DNA from: Rhynchospora pubera
Lineage: Eukaryota > Streptophyta > Magnoliopsida > Poales > Cyperaceae
DNA length: 64,000 nt
Reading direction: 5' to 3'
Assembly: GCA_028095005.1 (NCBI GenBank)
Contig: CM051462.1
Location: forward strand, 117,976,752 to 118,040,751
The first letter of the stretch is position 1. Each line of letters begins with the position of its first letter. Shown one piece after another: positions 34,245 to 47,040 of the stretch. The position numbers and the translations under genes are program-made. The notes below the pieces were generated by a model. The model was not told the DNA's origin. It did no database searches and saw only the letters and a list, made by a program, of their open reading frames with translations.

Positions 34245-34790
34245 CATGTGTTACATTGATGGATCACATTCTGGTATTGACAAAGCGGGTTGGGCATATA
34301 GTCTATTTGCTGGAGAGTGCCTGGTGGAATATGGAATGGATTATGGTCGCTCTATCTCCCCTCTTGGCTCTGAACTAAATGCATTAATTATTGGCTTATT
34401 ACTATGAAGGCTGTACAACAAAGAGGTATGGCTAAGTGCACATTCGCAACTGATTGTCTTCAGTTGTGCGAGATGGTACAGGGAAAATAATAGCACCAGA
34501 AAACATTGATTGGCGTTTGTTTGAGTTGCTTTTGGAAGCTTTATTTCTTTTCAGATCTCATCATGCATGGACGTGCATGCACATCAGTAGGGAGGATAAC
34601 ATTTTGACAGATGACTTACGAGATATGCTAGAATTAATAGGGTAGCTCAATGTGATTTTACTTTTCCTATGTTCCTCCTCCCGTACTTTGTTGTAATTTT
34701 TTTAACTGGTTCATGTAATGCTCTTTGCCTAAGCGGCCCATTTGACAAAAAAAAAAAAAATAAAAAATAGACCAATTATCCTTCAAAAAA
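34245..34790 (+). pseudogene. RNase H-like (RVT_3) relic, probably a LINE 3' end
   Basis: Conceptual reading across stops and shifts gives YIDGSHSGIDKAGWAYSLF, SELNALIIGLLL, TDCLQLCEMV and SREDNILTD, then LARYARI-like residues. These are the landmarks of the RNase H domain found at the 3' end of plant LINEs and in LINE-derived proteins. Several stops and frame changes show it is dead. A-rich tails near 34748-34767 and 34785 fit retroposition. The 5' limit is not visible; related sequence may extend left of the hAT insertion to about 33760. Confidence 0.65.
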
Positions 34791-35104
34791 AAAAATAAAT
34801 AGACCAATTTCACAATCAAAACAACATCATATGAATTCGCCGTCCACTAAGTCACTGTACTTTAGTGTTATGGACGGTATTTCAGCCTTATCGTTGGTTT
34901 TTGTTTGAAACTTTGAATAGATCCTGTCCATATTTCATCTGTCCGTCCATCATCCTTTTTTTGGATGGTTCTGCTGCCTTCACTCTCATTGGTCCCACGT
35001 GTCATGCAAGTACAACATACCTTAATCAGTGTGGAACTTTTTACTGAGTTTTTAAGGGTGTGCTCCACAAACGATTTTAATTTTAAGAATGTGAGATTAA
35101 ATAA

Positions 35105-35293
35105 GGCTCCGTTTGGATGTGTTGAGAATAAGGTAGGAAGAAGGAAGAAGGGAAGAAATTTATTGGAAAGGGGTAAATTTATTGGGAAGTGTGTAACTTT
35201 TGTGAAGAGTTTGGATGGTTAGGAATAAATTTATTGAAAAAAATTCCTTATTCCTTATTCCTTCTTCCCACTTCCCACCATCCAAACATAGCC
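35105..35293. mobile_element. MITE with GGCTCCGTTTGGAT ends, copy 1
   Basis: 189 bp between TAA (35102-35104) and TAA (35294-35296). Terminal GGCTCCGTTTGGAT and ATCCAAACATAGCC. TIR style and 3-bp TAA duplication fit PIF/Harbinger. Relatives are at 42792, 53470, 54653 and 56342. Confidence 0.8.
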
Positions 35294-35296
35294 TAA

Positions 35297-36960
35297 GAGG
35301 AGGAAAAGAGTATCTCCTCTAAGACTTTAATCGCTCCAGGAAGGGGATTAAGCGAAATAAGAGGAGAGCGGAGGTAAAGTCAGCTAAAAAACTCAATACC
35401 AGTTACTCTCGTATGTAATCCTTGATTTTGGGTTACTCATCCCCTCACACCTCATCTCCTCTGAGGGCTCGTTTGGTAGTGTCAAATTTAGCTTGATTTT
35501 TGAATCAACGAGCTAACCTACGGATCTTGCATCGCCAAATAATTTTGAGGTTAACGGAATTAACACTATCTCCGTAACTTAGACATTTTATATTTGAGCG
35601 CTCCTCGAACACAAAAAAAAAATTTATATCGTATCTGAAGAGAAAAACCTTGAGAAGAAACCTTAAAATTTCAAATTTGAAATTTCAAAATTCAAATTTC
35701 AATATTTCAAATTTTAAATTTCAAATTTCAAAATTCAAAATTTCAAATTTTAACTTTAAAAAATTTTCACCTGTTAAAATTTTCAAATTTTTTAAAATTT
35801 AAACTTTTTTAAAATTTCACATTTTGAAAATGTCAAGATTTAAAATTTTCGAATTCTAATCTAGATTAAAATGAATGTAATAAGTGATAACTAATTTTAA
35901 CCTTTCATACCAAACAACAATTACTAACTTTAAGTTAGTTATAACTTTTACTAACTTTAACTTCAAAGTTCAAACACTAATCCCAAAATGCTAACTTTAA
36001 CTCTTGACAATAATTCAGCATGAACTACCTTAGCTTCATCGCGCTATATTTTTTAAATGATAATAATTCAGCATGAACTATCTTAAAATAATGATCGACA
36101 CAACTATTTTTAATATATTTAATAAAAAAATAAAAACTATTTTTAATTATAGAAATACAAAAAAAACTATATTTACCTAGTGTAAAAAAAGGTCAAAATA
36201 GGGAAAAAAACCATAGAACTTAATTAATATTATAGATTATAGATGAGGATTTTTTATGATAGTTCAAATAAAACTCGAATACAATTAGAGAACAATTGTC
36301 ATAAAGAATCCGATCCCAAAATAGAGGTGAGCAAAAAAAACTCGTAACGTATGAGATAACTTAAATTTGACTCAAAAAAACTAGGTTGTAACTTGAGACA
36401 ACGGAACTCGTATTGGAAAAAACTCGAGCTGAACTAGGTTGGCTTATTGTGAGTTGAGTTTGAATTGAACTCAACTAATGAGCCGACTCTTGATGTAATA
36501 AATTTATATTTCAAATAGTATTATCAACATAAAATTAAAAATTTATAAACATTATAATAATTTTCTTCTCATATATTATTATTTTATATAATTGTAACAT
36601 ACGGCAGATTGAGTTTCAAGATATTTTTTAAATCAATAGAAAAAATATAAAAGGCAACAATTTTATTGTTTAAAATGAGGTTCACTAAAATCAGCCACGA
36701 CTAACGGATGGACCAGTCAACCGCGATTGTATCTCAATTTTTTTAGATTCTAATGGCTAATCCGAATTGTTCAATGTGTTATTCATATTTAAATCTCATT
36801 GGAGACCAAATTTTATATTTTTCTGAATTTTTTTTATTATTTTTTTGAGAATTTTTAAAATCGTTGTTATTGAAGCCGAAATTATTTTATATAAGAATTT
36901 ATACCTCTAAAATTTTAATAGAAATGATTATTTATTTTTTTTAATAAAGAGAAAGTTATA
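35297..36960. other. AT-rich repeat-derived DNA without genes
   Basis: Includes a possible MITE from about 35465 (GGGCTCGTTTGGTAGTGTC) with runs of AAATTTCAAATTT, a GTGAGCAAA-type repeat around 36325-36500, and a partial core of the foldback families (GAAATCTCATTGGAGACCAA-like at about 36790). No gene is supported. Confidence 0.4.
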
Positions 36961-37130
36961 ATCCGTTTATAAAACGTGTTGCTCTCTCTCCTCTCTAACG
37001 CGTTTTATAAATGAATAATAAAATATTTTACCCGTTTTATAAACGGGTAATTAGACTGCACTCAATGAGATAACATTTCATGTAGATTCTGACAAAGCCG
37101 ACAAAATAACGCATTTTATAAATGAATACA
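36961..37130. repeat. diverged copy of the TTTATAAAACGCG palindrome module
   Basis: CGTTTATAAAACGTGTT and AACGCGTTTTATAAATG form inverted arms around a CT-rich spacer, matching in layout the GAGA-containing end at 6001-6055. TTACCCGTTTTATAAACGGG at about 37031 is a perfect dyad with CCCG in place of CGCG. A third AACGCATTTTATAAATG is at about 37108. Confidence 0.75.
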
Positions 37131-37762
37131 AAGAGGCCTAGTCACAATCTCAAATGGCATTTTCTTTCGGTTAGACTTGCTCATCAATAGCACAACATCA
37201 CATGGCTATTTATTTTTTAACGTCAAAATTTTACTTGTTGGTTCACACTTTATCAGCCTCTAGCATGCTAGTGGTTGGCTATTTTTCTTAAGCATATTTT
37301 TCACACTTTTACAAAATATGGTTTACGCGTGAAAATAACCAACTACTGTTACTGACAAACCCCATAAAAATTAATCTGAAGAACAAAATATTTCTCATGA
37401 TCTCACTAGTGAATATAGTTTTCTCTTTTCAAGTTTTCATACATGCTTGGAAGTGTGGTGAATAGAAAATAAATAACTTATTTTAGAACAAAGGTGATGA
37501 ATAAAGAATGGTGAAAAATTATCTATTTATAAATCTGATGTTGTTTGGGTGGTTAGTTAAGAATAAAAATAAGAAAAAAAATATAAAATAATGATTTGTT
37601 GTTGGATGGTTAGTTCTAATCTAGTTCTATGGAACAAAAACAAGAACCCGAACAACTAATTCTGCTTGTTCTAAAATGTGTTTGACAACTCCTATAAGGA
37701 TTTGGGGTGCTTATTCAATGTTGTTGTGCGGTAAGCAACTAAGCATGTAATATATATAGAGG

Positions 37763-38170
37763 TATGCTATGGTACATCGCGATGTATTGAGGCTTTTGTA
37801 CATTGCGATCATTATCCGTCAACTGTTTTATAAATTGACAAATCTAGTTAAACTAATCCAATCTACATATTGAAATCTCATTACAAATCAAATTTTATCT
37901 TTTTTGAAATTTTTTTACTTTTTTTTTCGAATTTTCTAAAACTTTCTTTTTTTGGAAACCAATTAATAATAAAGAAATTCTAAAAATGACAGATTTTAAA
38001 AAAATCAAAAAAAATAGTAAAAAAATTCTAAAAAATATAAAATTTGATTTGTAACGAGATTTCAATATATAGATTGAATTTGTTTAGTTAGATTTTCAAT
38101 TTGTAAAACTATCGACAAATATGGTCGCGATGTACAAAAGCCTTAATACATCCCGATGCACCATAGCATT
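37763..38170. mobile_element. foldback MITE, family D, copy 1
   Basis: Ends TGCTATGGTACATCGCGATG and CATCCCGATGCACCATAGCA, with the arms extending through GGCTTTTGTACAT. The core has the shared GAAATCTCATTACAAATCAA motif. Flanked by TA/GA microsatellite, with family E following directly. Confidence 0.8.
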
Positions 38171-38199
38171 TCTCTCTCTATATATATATAGAGAGAGAG

Positions 38200-39670
38200 A
38201 TGGGTTATTGTCCTTTGGATAGGACAGAAGAGTTTTCCTATTCACTTTTAAACTATTCGATTGCGTTCAGATCCGCGCTGAGATGAAATCTAACGGATGA
38301 AGTTGATGGCGCTGAGGGTCTAATATATGTCTGTTTCTTCGTTAATTTTTATATTTCTTCCGTTAGTTCAATCTTTCTAACTTCGTTCTTTCCTATCCGA
38401 TCTGAGTCCTTCCAACTTCGCTCTCTATAAAAAAAAAATGCTAGGTGAAGCTCTCTCTGTGCCGCTCCTCTAGGAGATGATCTCTTGGACTCCGCTTCTT
38501 CCAACTCTCTCCTCTGGTCGATAACCTTTTCAGTTCTATACATGCATCTCTATCTAGCGAAAGAAAGTAATTACGATAGCTGCATCTCTTCTCCCAAATT
38601 AGATTTCGTGGGCAACAAAATGGGAAATCAAGGGTCTATTGTATCTTTATTTGCTTTTGTAAATAGCAAATACCCATTTTGAAAAGTTGAAATCAAGGGC
38701 CGTTATATATTTTTCTTAAAAGTAGACTATACAAGTCAATTTCTTTGAAATAGAGTTGTACTGCGGACCATTTAATCAAATTAAAATGGCCAACTAGAAC
38801 TAATAAACCAGCATCCAAGTTAAGTGCTTTTGTGAAGGGCATCCAAGGCATCCCATTTGATCAATTTAGTGGTTACCTCATAATAATTTCAGAAATCCCG
38901 AGAAACTCGTACCAGTACATGAGTATAGGGAAGAACAATATACTAACTAACAAATTAAATGAATCACACAAGACACAAATTAATCAGATCACAAAAAATT
39001 AAATACTGACTAGCAGTTGACATGTAGCAATATCAAAACCAGCTAATTAGAGCCTCAAAATCAAAGTTATACTCTACCCAATCGCTACCATGCTCTACTG
39101 GTACCAATTTCGCACACCCAAACGTATCAGTCACTTGGTGGTCCCACCAAAGCAGATAGCCTCATGACAAATTGACTTCAGGAATATCCTCTCCTCACCA
39201 CCCTAATGCTAATGAATTTGTTTGTATGTCAATTCACCTCTTGAATCTCTCTCAGAAACTGCTTGGATAGAGCTTTTAGGGTTGAGGAGCTGATGAGAAG
39301 ACGTCGTGAGCAACCACTGAGGGTTACAAAAGAGTGGGAGAGCACGATTCGTGGAGAGAATGCGGAGAGGAGAGCAACAAATCGGTGATTTGACGAGAGG
39401 AGTTGGATCTACGATTTTCTATCGTTTCGTAGGAGACGACAAACGAGAGAGAGAGCACGTGAAAAGAGATTGAATTTCTTTTAAGCATTAAAGGGGACGG
39501 AGGCGTTAACAGAAACTAAGAGAGGAACGGAAAATCTTAACTCAGCTCCTCACCATAGCGCATCCATCTCAGCCACATATCTAACTCTATACACGAATTT
39601 TAAAGCCATCCAATGGTCCAAAACTGGATAGGAAAACTCCTCGGTCTTATCCAAAGGACAATAGTCAATC
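38200..39670. mobile_element. 1.47-kb element with about 40-bp TIRs, family E
   Basis: Ends TTATTGTCCTTTGGATAGGA and the inverse TCTTATCCAAAGGACAATAG. The interior is not a foldback: it holds GC-richer stretches (38280-38480, 39240-39480) without a convincing frame, perhaps captured DNA. (TA)n(GA)n lies on the left and (CT)n(TA)n on the right. Confidence 0.7.
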
Positions 39671-39698
39671 TCTCTCTCTCTCTATATATATATATATA

Positions 39699-40076
39699 GG
39701 ATTGCTAAAATGCTATGCATAGCACGGATGGCTTTCATGCTACGGATTCGTTCTTGAATTTCATGCTTCAAACAACCGATCCAAATCGTTCATTATCTTC
39801 TTCATATTGAAATCTCATTAGAAACCAAATTTTACATTTTTTTTTTTTTACTATTTTTCTCATATTTTTTAAAATACTTAATCTAATAACAGTGATTTTC
39901 AAAAATCTGAGAAAAATAGTAAAAAAATTAAAAAAAATATATAAAATTTGGTTTCTAATAAGATTTCAACATGTAGAAGATAATGAACGGTTTGGATCGG
40001 TTGTTTGAAGCATGAAATTCAAGAACGAATCCGTAGCACGAAGACCATCCGTGCTATGCATAGTATTTTAGCAATC

Positions 40077-40078
<2 letters not shown>
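39699..40078. mobile_element. foldback MITE, family C, copy 1
   Basis: Ends GGATTGCTAAAATGCTATGC and its inverse at 40059-40078. Long arms include CATAGCACGGATGG and ACGGATTCGTTCTTGAATTT. A second copy is at 58437-58837. Confidence 0.85.

Positions 40079-40114
<36 letters not shown>
40079..40114. repeat. (TA)n microsatellite
   Basis: About 17 TA dinucleotides at the right border of family C copy 1. Confidence 0.95.
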
Positions 40115-40117
<3 letters not shown>

Positions 40118-42791
40118 TCATGAAAGAAAAATTTCTCCATATGTAGTCACCTGCATGAGAACTTTCTTCTTTTTGAGAGGCTAGACAGAGACTTTCAAGC
40201 AGTTTCTGCAGCAGAAAATAACTTTCTAGGGAGGAAACCTAATTTTTTCCAGTAAATTTTAACATTTCATAATTTTTAACATCGATTTGAAATTATTTTT
40301 TTCATTAGAATTTCAATTTTTCTGTATTTCATGCAAACATATGTATCACTTTTAATTTTCTATGAAATTAATAATTTCACGTAAAAATGTAGCATATTAA
40401 CTGAAAAGGCAAAACATTTTATGTTATGTATTATTAATACGTGATATATGCACCTTCATCTTCAGTTAACTGAAAATGATACTGACTTTCTACAAATTAA
40501 AAAAAAACAAAAATCGTAAATACTTTTAATATTTTACCGTAATATTTGAAAGATGCTGATCATTTTTATTCAAAGCAGAGTATTTTAAAGGTAAATTAAA
40601 TGTTCGAGACAAATATTAAAAAAAAAAAAAGTTCAGAGCCTTTTATTTCAAATAAGTTGTGTAGGCCAGAAATATATGATTACAAATTAGATGGCGTTCC
40701 GACCCATGTAATTTCTTGTATATATGATTAAATTTTTTAAATTGGGTCACCAAGCCGATCACGAGCGTGCATGCGGTCTTGAACCTAAATATCTTTAGAA
40801 GTTTGAGATAAATATCATGTATTACAAAGTTTGATAGAATATTTATTGCAATAATAATTTTTCAGAATCTAATAGTGTCAACTCAAAATTTTTGAGGAAA
40901 AGTTTATGCTAGTTGATGAGTGAATTTTATATGCATATTCAGGTACTATTTTGTCTTCAAACTAAATCAATTATCTTGACTTTACATAGTTTACATAGTT
41001 GAGATGAGTTTAAGTTAATTTAATTAGAGTTTTTTGTCAAGAATGAGTTACTATCATAGTTTCTAATTTTATTATAGATTCTGAATAAGAAATGACTTAG
41101 ATGAGTCTATGAAGTTGAAGATCTCGTTCTAAGCTTTCCAACGGTTATTGAATCACCTCAAACGGAGTTTGGATGAAGGAGATATGCCCAAAATATTGAC
41201 AGGACGCAGTGCTGGCATTTTTCAACGACCTGCTAAAAGTTCCAGTGACCCGTCAGACCTGGAATTGCCAGATTTATCAAAATTGCCCGATTTAGCAGTT
41301 CTATGTTTTGATAGCGGGTTCTACCGACTCCATGTGCATACAGAGCGTGTCTTCAGTTAATTCTAACGTTTCTACACCTTCTCAAGGCCTATTAGAGACT
41401 AGTTTGAGGAGATTTTGAGAGATAGCAAGAGTGAGACCAAATCCAAAGTCAAGTTAGGGTTAGATATTGAGTTATTTGGGAGTTAGGTCTCAAGTCCAGA
41501 TCGTGATAGCGCCAAGCAGGTTGATTGCGACAGCAAGAGACGTGTTTGATAGGAGATTTCGACACACAAGAGCAATTAATTGTAATCTTTCCTTATTCTC
41601 ATTTTCTCTTGCGTTTATATGATGTCTCTTAGTTGTTGACTGTTTTTTCTAGGACTATGGTTGTAAACTCGAATTCTTAGTTGTTGATTGCATGTTTATT
41701 AGTTTATTTGATATCTTGTGATTTATACCTTACTGGAATTGCTTGAATTGATTATGCCATGAATGTCTAAGTAGATTTGTTAACACCCGTTAAGTAGAGC
41801 TCGCTTAATTGTTAGGTGGTTAAGTCCAAACAAACTTAAATTATTAGGCATGATTATGATTAACATGAAGGCTTTAAACTGAAAGGTTAAACCAGGACTA
41901 ATTAAAGAAAGTTAAGTCCTTTCCAAGAATGAAAGCTCAAGAATTTCATAGGTTAGAAAGGTATAAACTTGTAAAAACTAGACCAAGAAACAAGAGTTAA
42001 AATCTAGATTCAATACGAGGGAAAATAGGTTAATTAATTGATAACCATACCTAAAACGAGAGTTTGATCTGGGATCTTAATTAAGCCATTACCCCTACAC
42101 AATTATTAACTAAGTCAATTTGCATTCACGTCGCTAATCCTAGCGGATCGCTGAGTGAACTGGGATGTTGTTTATGCCCGCCAAGTAACCAGCGACCAGC
42201 CTAATATGTTAGCGACCTAAGTTATTTTAACGGGCCGCTACGAGAGTCAGCGGGCCGCTAGAATTGGGACTAAGAAGAAGTGTTAGCAACCAGAACTCCT
42301 AGAATCATGTGACTTGTTCAATCTCTTTCATTAATTCTTGTTTTGACCTCGAAACCAGACTTAGGATTTAGGCTTACCGACCTACAATTTTTGAATTTTT
42401 AAGAGTTGAAAACCGTCTAGCTAGTTTAGTAAAGTAAAAGATCGGTATTCCAACACCGTTCATGTGGATTCGACTCTCAAGCTGTTCTACAAACGATTAG
42501 ATCGGTAGACACGAAGTTTTTATTTTAAAATTTGATTCCCATCGATCACTAGCTGCCACACTTTATTTTGCTGCCACGTACAAATGCCACTAAATTCCAA
42601 CCGTTGGATGACATTGATTGATAGTTGTGATTTATCTAGTAGATGCTATTAAGAGTCACTTTTGTCTTTTTTTTTTCTTTATATGCATCAAGTAAATCGT
42701 AAATACAATTATCCATCGATTGTCATCTATCGGTTGAAACTCGGTGTATGTGTGCAGCCCGAAAAAGTGTGGCAGTAGAACTCTTCTCAAA
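40115..42791. other. intergenic; part may be an old LTR-like repeat
   Basis: 40115-41090 is AT-rich without features. 41100-42520 has higher complexity and phrases typical of retrotransposon LTR/leader DNA (AGCTTTCCAACGGTTATTG, ATCACCTCAAACGGAGTTTG), but no termini or proteins are visible. A 70-codon frame at 41148-41360 is not recognisable. I cannot classify it. Confidence 0.3.
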
Positions 42792-42940
42792 GGCTCCGTT
42801 TGGATACGTGTGGGAAGAAAGAAGAAGGAAAGAAGGGAATAAAATTTATTATAAACAATTCAAACTCTTCACAAAATTACACACTTCCCAATATTTCATC
42901 CCACTTCTTCCCTTTTTTCCATACCTATCCAAACGGAACC
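42792..42940. mobile_element. MITE with GGCTCCGTTTGGAT ends, copy 2
   Basis: 149 bp, GGCTCCGTTTGGATA at the left and TATCCAAACGGAACC at the right, flanked by AAA on both sides. Confidence 0.75.
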
Positions 42941-43550
42941 AAAGTTTCATAACCTTATTGATAAATGGTTTTTTTTTTTGTTAAAATAAGCAGAGAAAAA
43001 ACTCTAATGTGGATGTTGGTTTGAACCAAGTCCAAACTAGACTTTTTCAAACGGCCCAAGCTGCAGCCTAAGTTCCTGCGTGTTTGGATGCATGGTGATT
43101 GGTGAATAAGCACTTATTCATATCCTAGAATTTTGTTAGAATATAAATAAGCACTTATATAAGTTCAAATTTTTTATTCTTGTATTGTTTGATTTCACAT
43201 AAATAAAAAATTTGGAGCTTATTTTTTCTTCACTCCGTACCTATTAAAAGTTAACGATAACGATACATAATAGATAATAATAATAATGTTATAATAAAAA
43301 TATATATAACATCGTAAATAAATAATATCAAATAAATATAGGGATAACATACAATATTTAGATAATACTTTAGATAATAAAAATCATGAAATTTATTCTC
43401 ATGTCAATTGACATTCAAAAAAAAATTATATAACTAATTACTAAATTATCATAGAATAGAGTGTAAATTAATTTTTTCATCAATATAAACAAATTTCGAC
43501 CAAAACTAATACTATATCTTACGAAATATGATAAAAACATGATTATATAT
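42941..43550. other. intergenic, AT-rich
   Basis: No gene or repeat that I can support. A GTGTTTGGATGCATGGTG phrase at about 43080 may be a decayed MITE end. Confidence 0.3.
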
Positions 43551-43553
43551 ACA

Positions 43554-43628
<75 letters not shown>
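43551..43628. repeat. compound (ATAC)n(TA)n(GA)n microsatellite
   Basis: Nine or so ACAT units, then TA repeats, then GA repeats leading straight into foldback A1. Confidence 0.95.
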
Positions 43629-43630
<2 letters not shown>

Positions 43631-44032
43631 TGGCTAAAGTAAACTCCAGCATACGGATAGTCCGTATGCTGGAGTCGTTTCTCAAAATCTAAAATGCATA
43701 CAGTCGATCCGAACCTTTTAAATTGTTCTCCATATTGAAATCTCTTAGGAAACCAAAATTTATTTTTTTTTTGAATTTTTTTTACTATATATTATGTTAT
43801 TAAAAAAAAAACACTGTAAATGAGTTGTAAAGGAGTATTTCTGACCCTTCAATTTGAGAATAGCATAATATATAGTAAAAAAATTCGAAAAAATGTAAAA
43901 TTTGGTCTTGAAGGATATTTTTACATAGAGAACAACTTGAACGGTTTGGATCGACAGTTTGAATTTTAGATTTTGAGAAACGACTCTAGCATACGGGTTT
44001 GATCCGTATGCTGAAGTATATTTTAGGCAATC
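43628..44032. mobile_element. foldback MITE, family A, copy 1
   Basis: Begins GATTGGCTAAAGTAAACTCC, then CAGCATACGGATAGTCCGTATG (an inner dyad), and ends with the inverse ATTTTAGGCAATC. The arms carry CAGTCGATCCGAACC/GGTTTGGATCGACAG. About 405 bp; nearly the whole element can fold back. Confidence 0.85.
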
Positions 44033-44062
44033 TATGTATATATATAAATATATAGAGAGAGA

Positions 44063-44464
44063 GGTTGGCTAAAGTATACTCCAGCATACAGATAGTCCGT
44101 ATGCTGGAGTTGTTTCTCGAAATCTAAAATGCATACAGTCGATCTGGTACTTTCAAATTGTTCTCCATATTGAAATCTCCTAGGAAACCAAAATTTATAT
44201 TTTTTTCAAATTTTTTATTATATATTATGCTATTTTAAAAAAACACTATAAAAGAGTTGCAAAAGAGTATTTCTGACCATTCAATTTGAAAATAGCATAA
44301 TATATAGCAAAAAAATTCGAAAAAATGTAAAATTTGGTCTTGAAGGATATTCTTACATGGAGAACAACTTGAACGGTTTGGATCAACTGTTTGAATTTTA
44401 GATTTTGAGAAACGACTCTAGCATACAGGTTTGACCCGTATACTGGAGTATACTTTAGCCAATC
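44063..44464. mobile_element. foldback MITE, family A, copy 2
   Basis: Same architecture as copy 1, starting GGTTGGCTAAAGTATACTCC and ending TATACTTTAGCCAATC, separated from it by a 30-bp TA/GA spacer. Confidence 0.85.
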
Positions 44465-44492
44465 TCTCTCTCTCTCTCTATATATATATAGT

Positions 44493-44888
44493 TTAGCTAT
44501 GGTGAGATGCATCACAAAAACCTTCTGTGAGATGCGATCAAAACATATGAATCTGGTTCAAAATGACCGATCCAAATCGTCTAATATAATCTCTCTATTG
44601 AAATCTTCATGCAGACTAAATTTTACAATTTTTTCAAAATTTTTAAGTATTTTTTTAAAATTTTAGAAAATCTTTAATCTAATTAGTTCTGTACCGTTCA
44701 AAAACTGTCATTTTTAAAAATCCGAAAAAAATACTTACAAATTCTGGAAAAATGCAAAATTTGGTCTGCAAGAAGATTTCAATAGCCAGATCATAATACA
44801 CGGTTTGGATCGATCATTTTGAACCAGATTCATGGGTTTTGATCGCATCCCATGGAAGATTTTTTGTGATGCATCTCACTATAGCTAT
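44493..44888. mobile_element. foldback MITE, family B, copy 1
   Basis: Ends AGCTATGGTGAGATGCATCA and TGATGCATCTCACTATAGCT. Arms include GATCAAAACATATGAATCTG and its counterpart. It abuts family A copy 3 on the right. Confidence 0.85.
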
Positions 44889-47040
44889 ACTCCAGCATAC
44901 GGATCAAACCCGTATGCTAGAGTCGTTTCTCAAAATCTAAAATTCAAACAGTCGATCCAAACCATTCAAGTTGTTCTTGTTAGAGTTATGTCCTAGAAGT
45001 CAATAATTTAATGACTTTAATTATTAGTTTATGTGTAGGATGATATTTTATCATCTGTTTCTAGGTTTATTATTGACAGATTATTCAGGTTGATGATCTG
45101 AATAGTAGATCTCTGTTGATCATTCTTTAGAATGACAATAATAAATCTAAACGGTCCATAATCTTGATAATTAACAAGGAACATTAATTATCATATAAGA
45201 TTAGTATGCAAGTTAAGTGATGATTAAGTTCTACTAATCATAGGTAAAGAGTTACCAACTTAATTGCATATGTATATGTTATGGAACATAGTACATGACT
45301 TGACCCAACGAAATAAACATATGGATTGTGTTATGTGTCATTGTTTATTTCGTTATGATTTTGGTTCTAAGTTTGAGATGTTTATCTTTTCCACATGAGG
45401 ATAGGTTCAATAAATATTGTCTACCGCTGATTCCCGATAAGGGCTGCTATACGGACTTTATTTATGTTCTCTTGAATTGTGCGGGGAAAAGCTAATCATC
45501 AAGAAAATCGTATGTCCCTCATTAATTCACTTAGTGAGTGACGATATCTGTTTGGCCCCTTGATGGAGTTGGATCGTATGCGCGCAACTAAGCGATCAAC
45601 TCTAGATCAAGAAACGTATAATCTGCAAGAATGACACATTCCTATATTGGATTATATGATGATATCGTGTGACATAAGAATCAAAATAGAAAAACATAAT
45701 TGTTCTCTTATGCATGATTGAAATTTTGTAGCAGTACACTATTTATGCGAATTGGGAATCACAACGTGTTGCTAGATACCGCTTATGATTATTGGAATTA
45801 AATAGCGATTTAATTCCATGTCCAACATAGCATAAATTCTCAAAGGGTCACACATAATAAGATGTTTAACCACACGTGCATTAATTATTTATTTACAACA
45901 ATTGGTTTTGCAAAATATGATAAGTTGATTAAATAATCGTATACCGTCATGGACCGTTATGATTAATTAAGTCAAATAGATCATATAGAAATAATTTAAT
46001 GCATTGACTAATTCGATATTAGTTATTAAATGGTTAATAATTAATTATAATCAACACATTTAATTATTTGAGCTAATTGGGCTTTAAATTAATTGGTTAA
46101 TTTAATGTCCAATGGAAGGTGCAATTAAATGGAAGAGTATTGGGCTCAACTAAACTTGAGGCCTAACCCAACCAAGAAGTTGGTAGGTGCGGCTAGGGCA
46201 AGGGGCATTTTTGTCCATGCAATTTTGGATGAGAGCTAGTTGAGTGGCCTATAAAAAGGGGTGTTTTTTGGGAGCAAACCCAAGCCTCCACACTTTCTCT
46301 CTCCCTTCTTCCTTGGCCGCCACTTTCAAAGAGGAAGAAAAATTTTCAGAATTTTTCCCTCTTTCTCTCTTCTCTTATCCACCTTCTAGCTCATGTGTTG
46401 AGCAAGCTTCCCACCTAAAATTAATTGGAGAATTAACTAGAAGAGGGAAACCTTAGGAATTAGTCTCATTTCTCCTAATTACTAGCATAATTAGTTGAGA
46501 AGGTGGTTAATTCCTTAGTGGAGTCGAGGCGCGCGATTAGGAGGTGCTTGGAGGGCACGCCACCGACATCAAAGCCGTTGGAACGAGCCTCTTGATTACA
46601 ATATCAAGAGAGGTAAAAATCCACCCCTTTCTCTTGTGTTAATTTGGCTTTTGTGCACGATCCGTTGTGTGTGATGTTTAATTGGTTAATTAAATTGTAA
46701 TTAACACTAAAAATTGAAAATTACACACTTCCTAACAGTTCTACATGTAAAAATATCCTTCAAGTCCAAATTTTATATTTTTTCGAATTTTTTTGCCATA
46801 TATTATGCTATTTTCAAATTGAAGGGTCAGAAATACTCCTTTACAACCCTTTACAGTGTTTTTTTAAAATAGCATAATATATAGCAAAAAAATTCGAAAA
46901 AATATAAATTTTGGTTTCTTAGGAGATTTCAATATGGAGAACAATTTGAAAGGTTCGGATCGACTGTATGCATTTTACATTTGGAGAAACGACTCCAGCA
47001 TACGGACTATCTATATGCTGGAGTATACTTTAGCCAATCT
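44886..47040. mobile_element. foldback MITE, family A, copy 3, split by a solo LTR
   Basis: Left part 44886-44977 and right part 46743-47040 together match family A. The solo LTR and its GTTCT duplication sit between them. The left tip is overlapped by family B. Confidence 0.85.
44978..46737 (+). mobile_element. solo Copia LTR (1,760 bp)
   Basis: Begins TGTTAGAGTTATGTCC and ends CCTAACA, flanked by perfect 5-bp GTTCT duplications (44973-44977 and 46738-46742). It aligns along its length with the LTR at 18205-19973 but is clearly diverged, so it is an older or sister family. A TATA box (TATAAAAA) is at 46250-46257. Its origin is unequal recombination between the LTRs of a lost element. A 70-codon frame at 46244-46456 is incidental. 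Confidence 0.95.

Noticed and set aside
46244..46456. 70-codon frame after a TATA box
   Set aside because: Lies in the R/U5 part of a solo LTR; ordinary LTR leader sequence.
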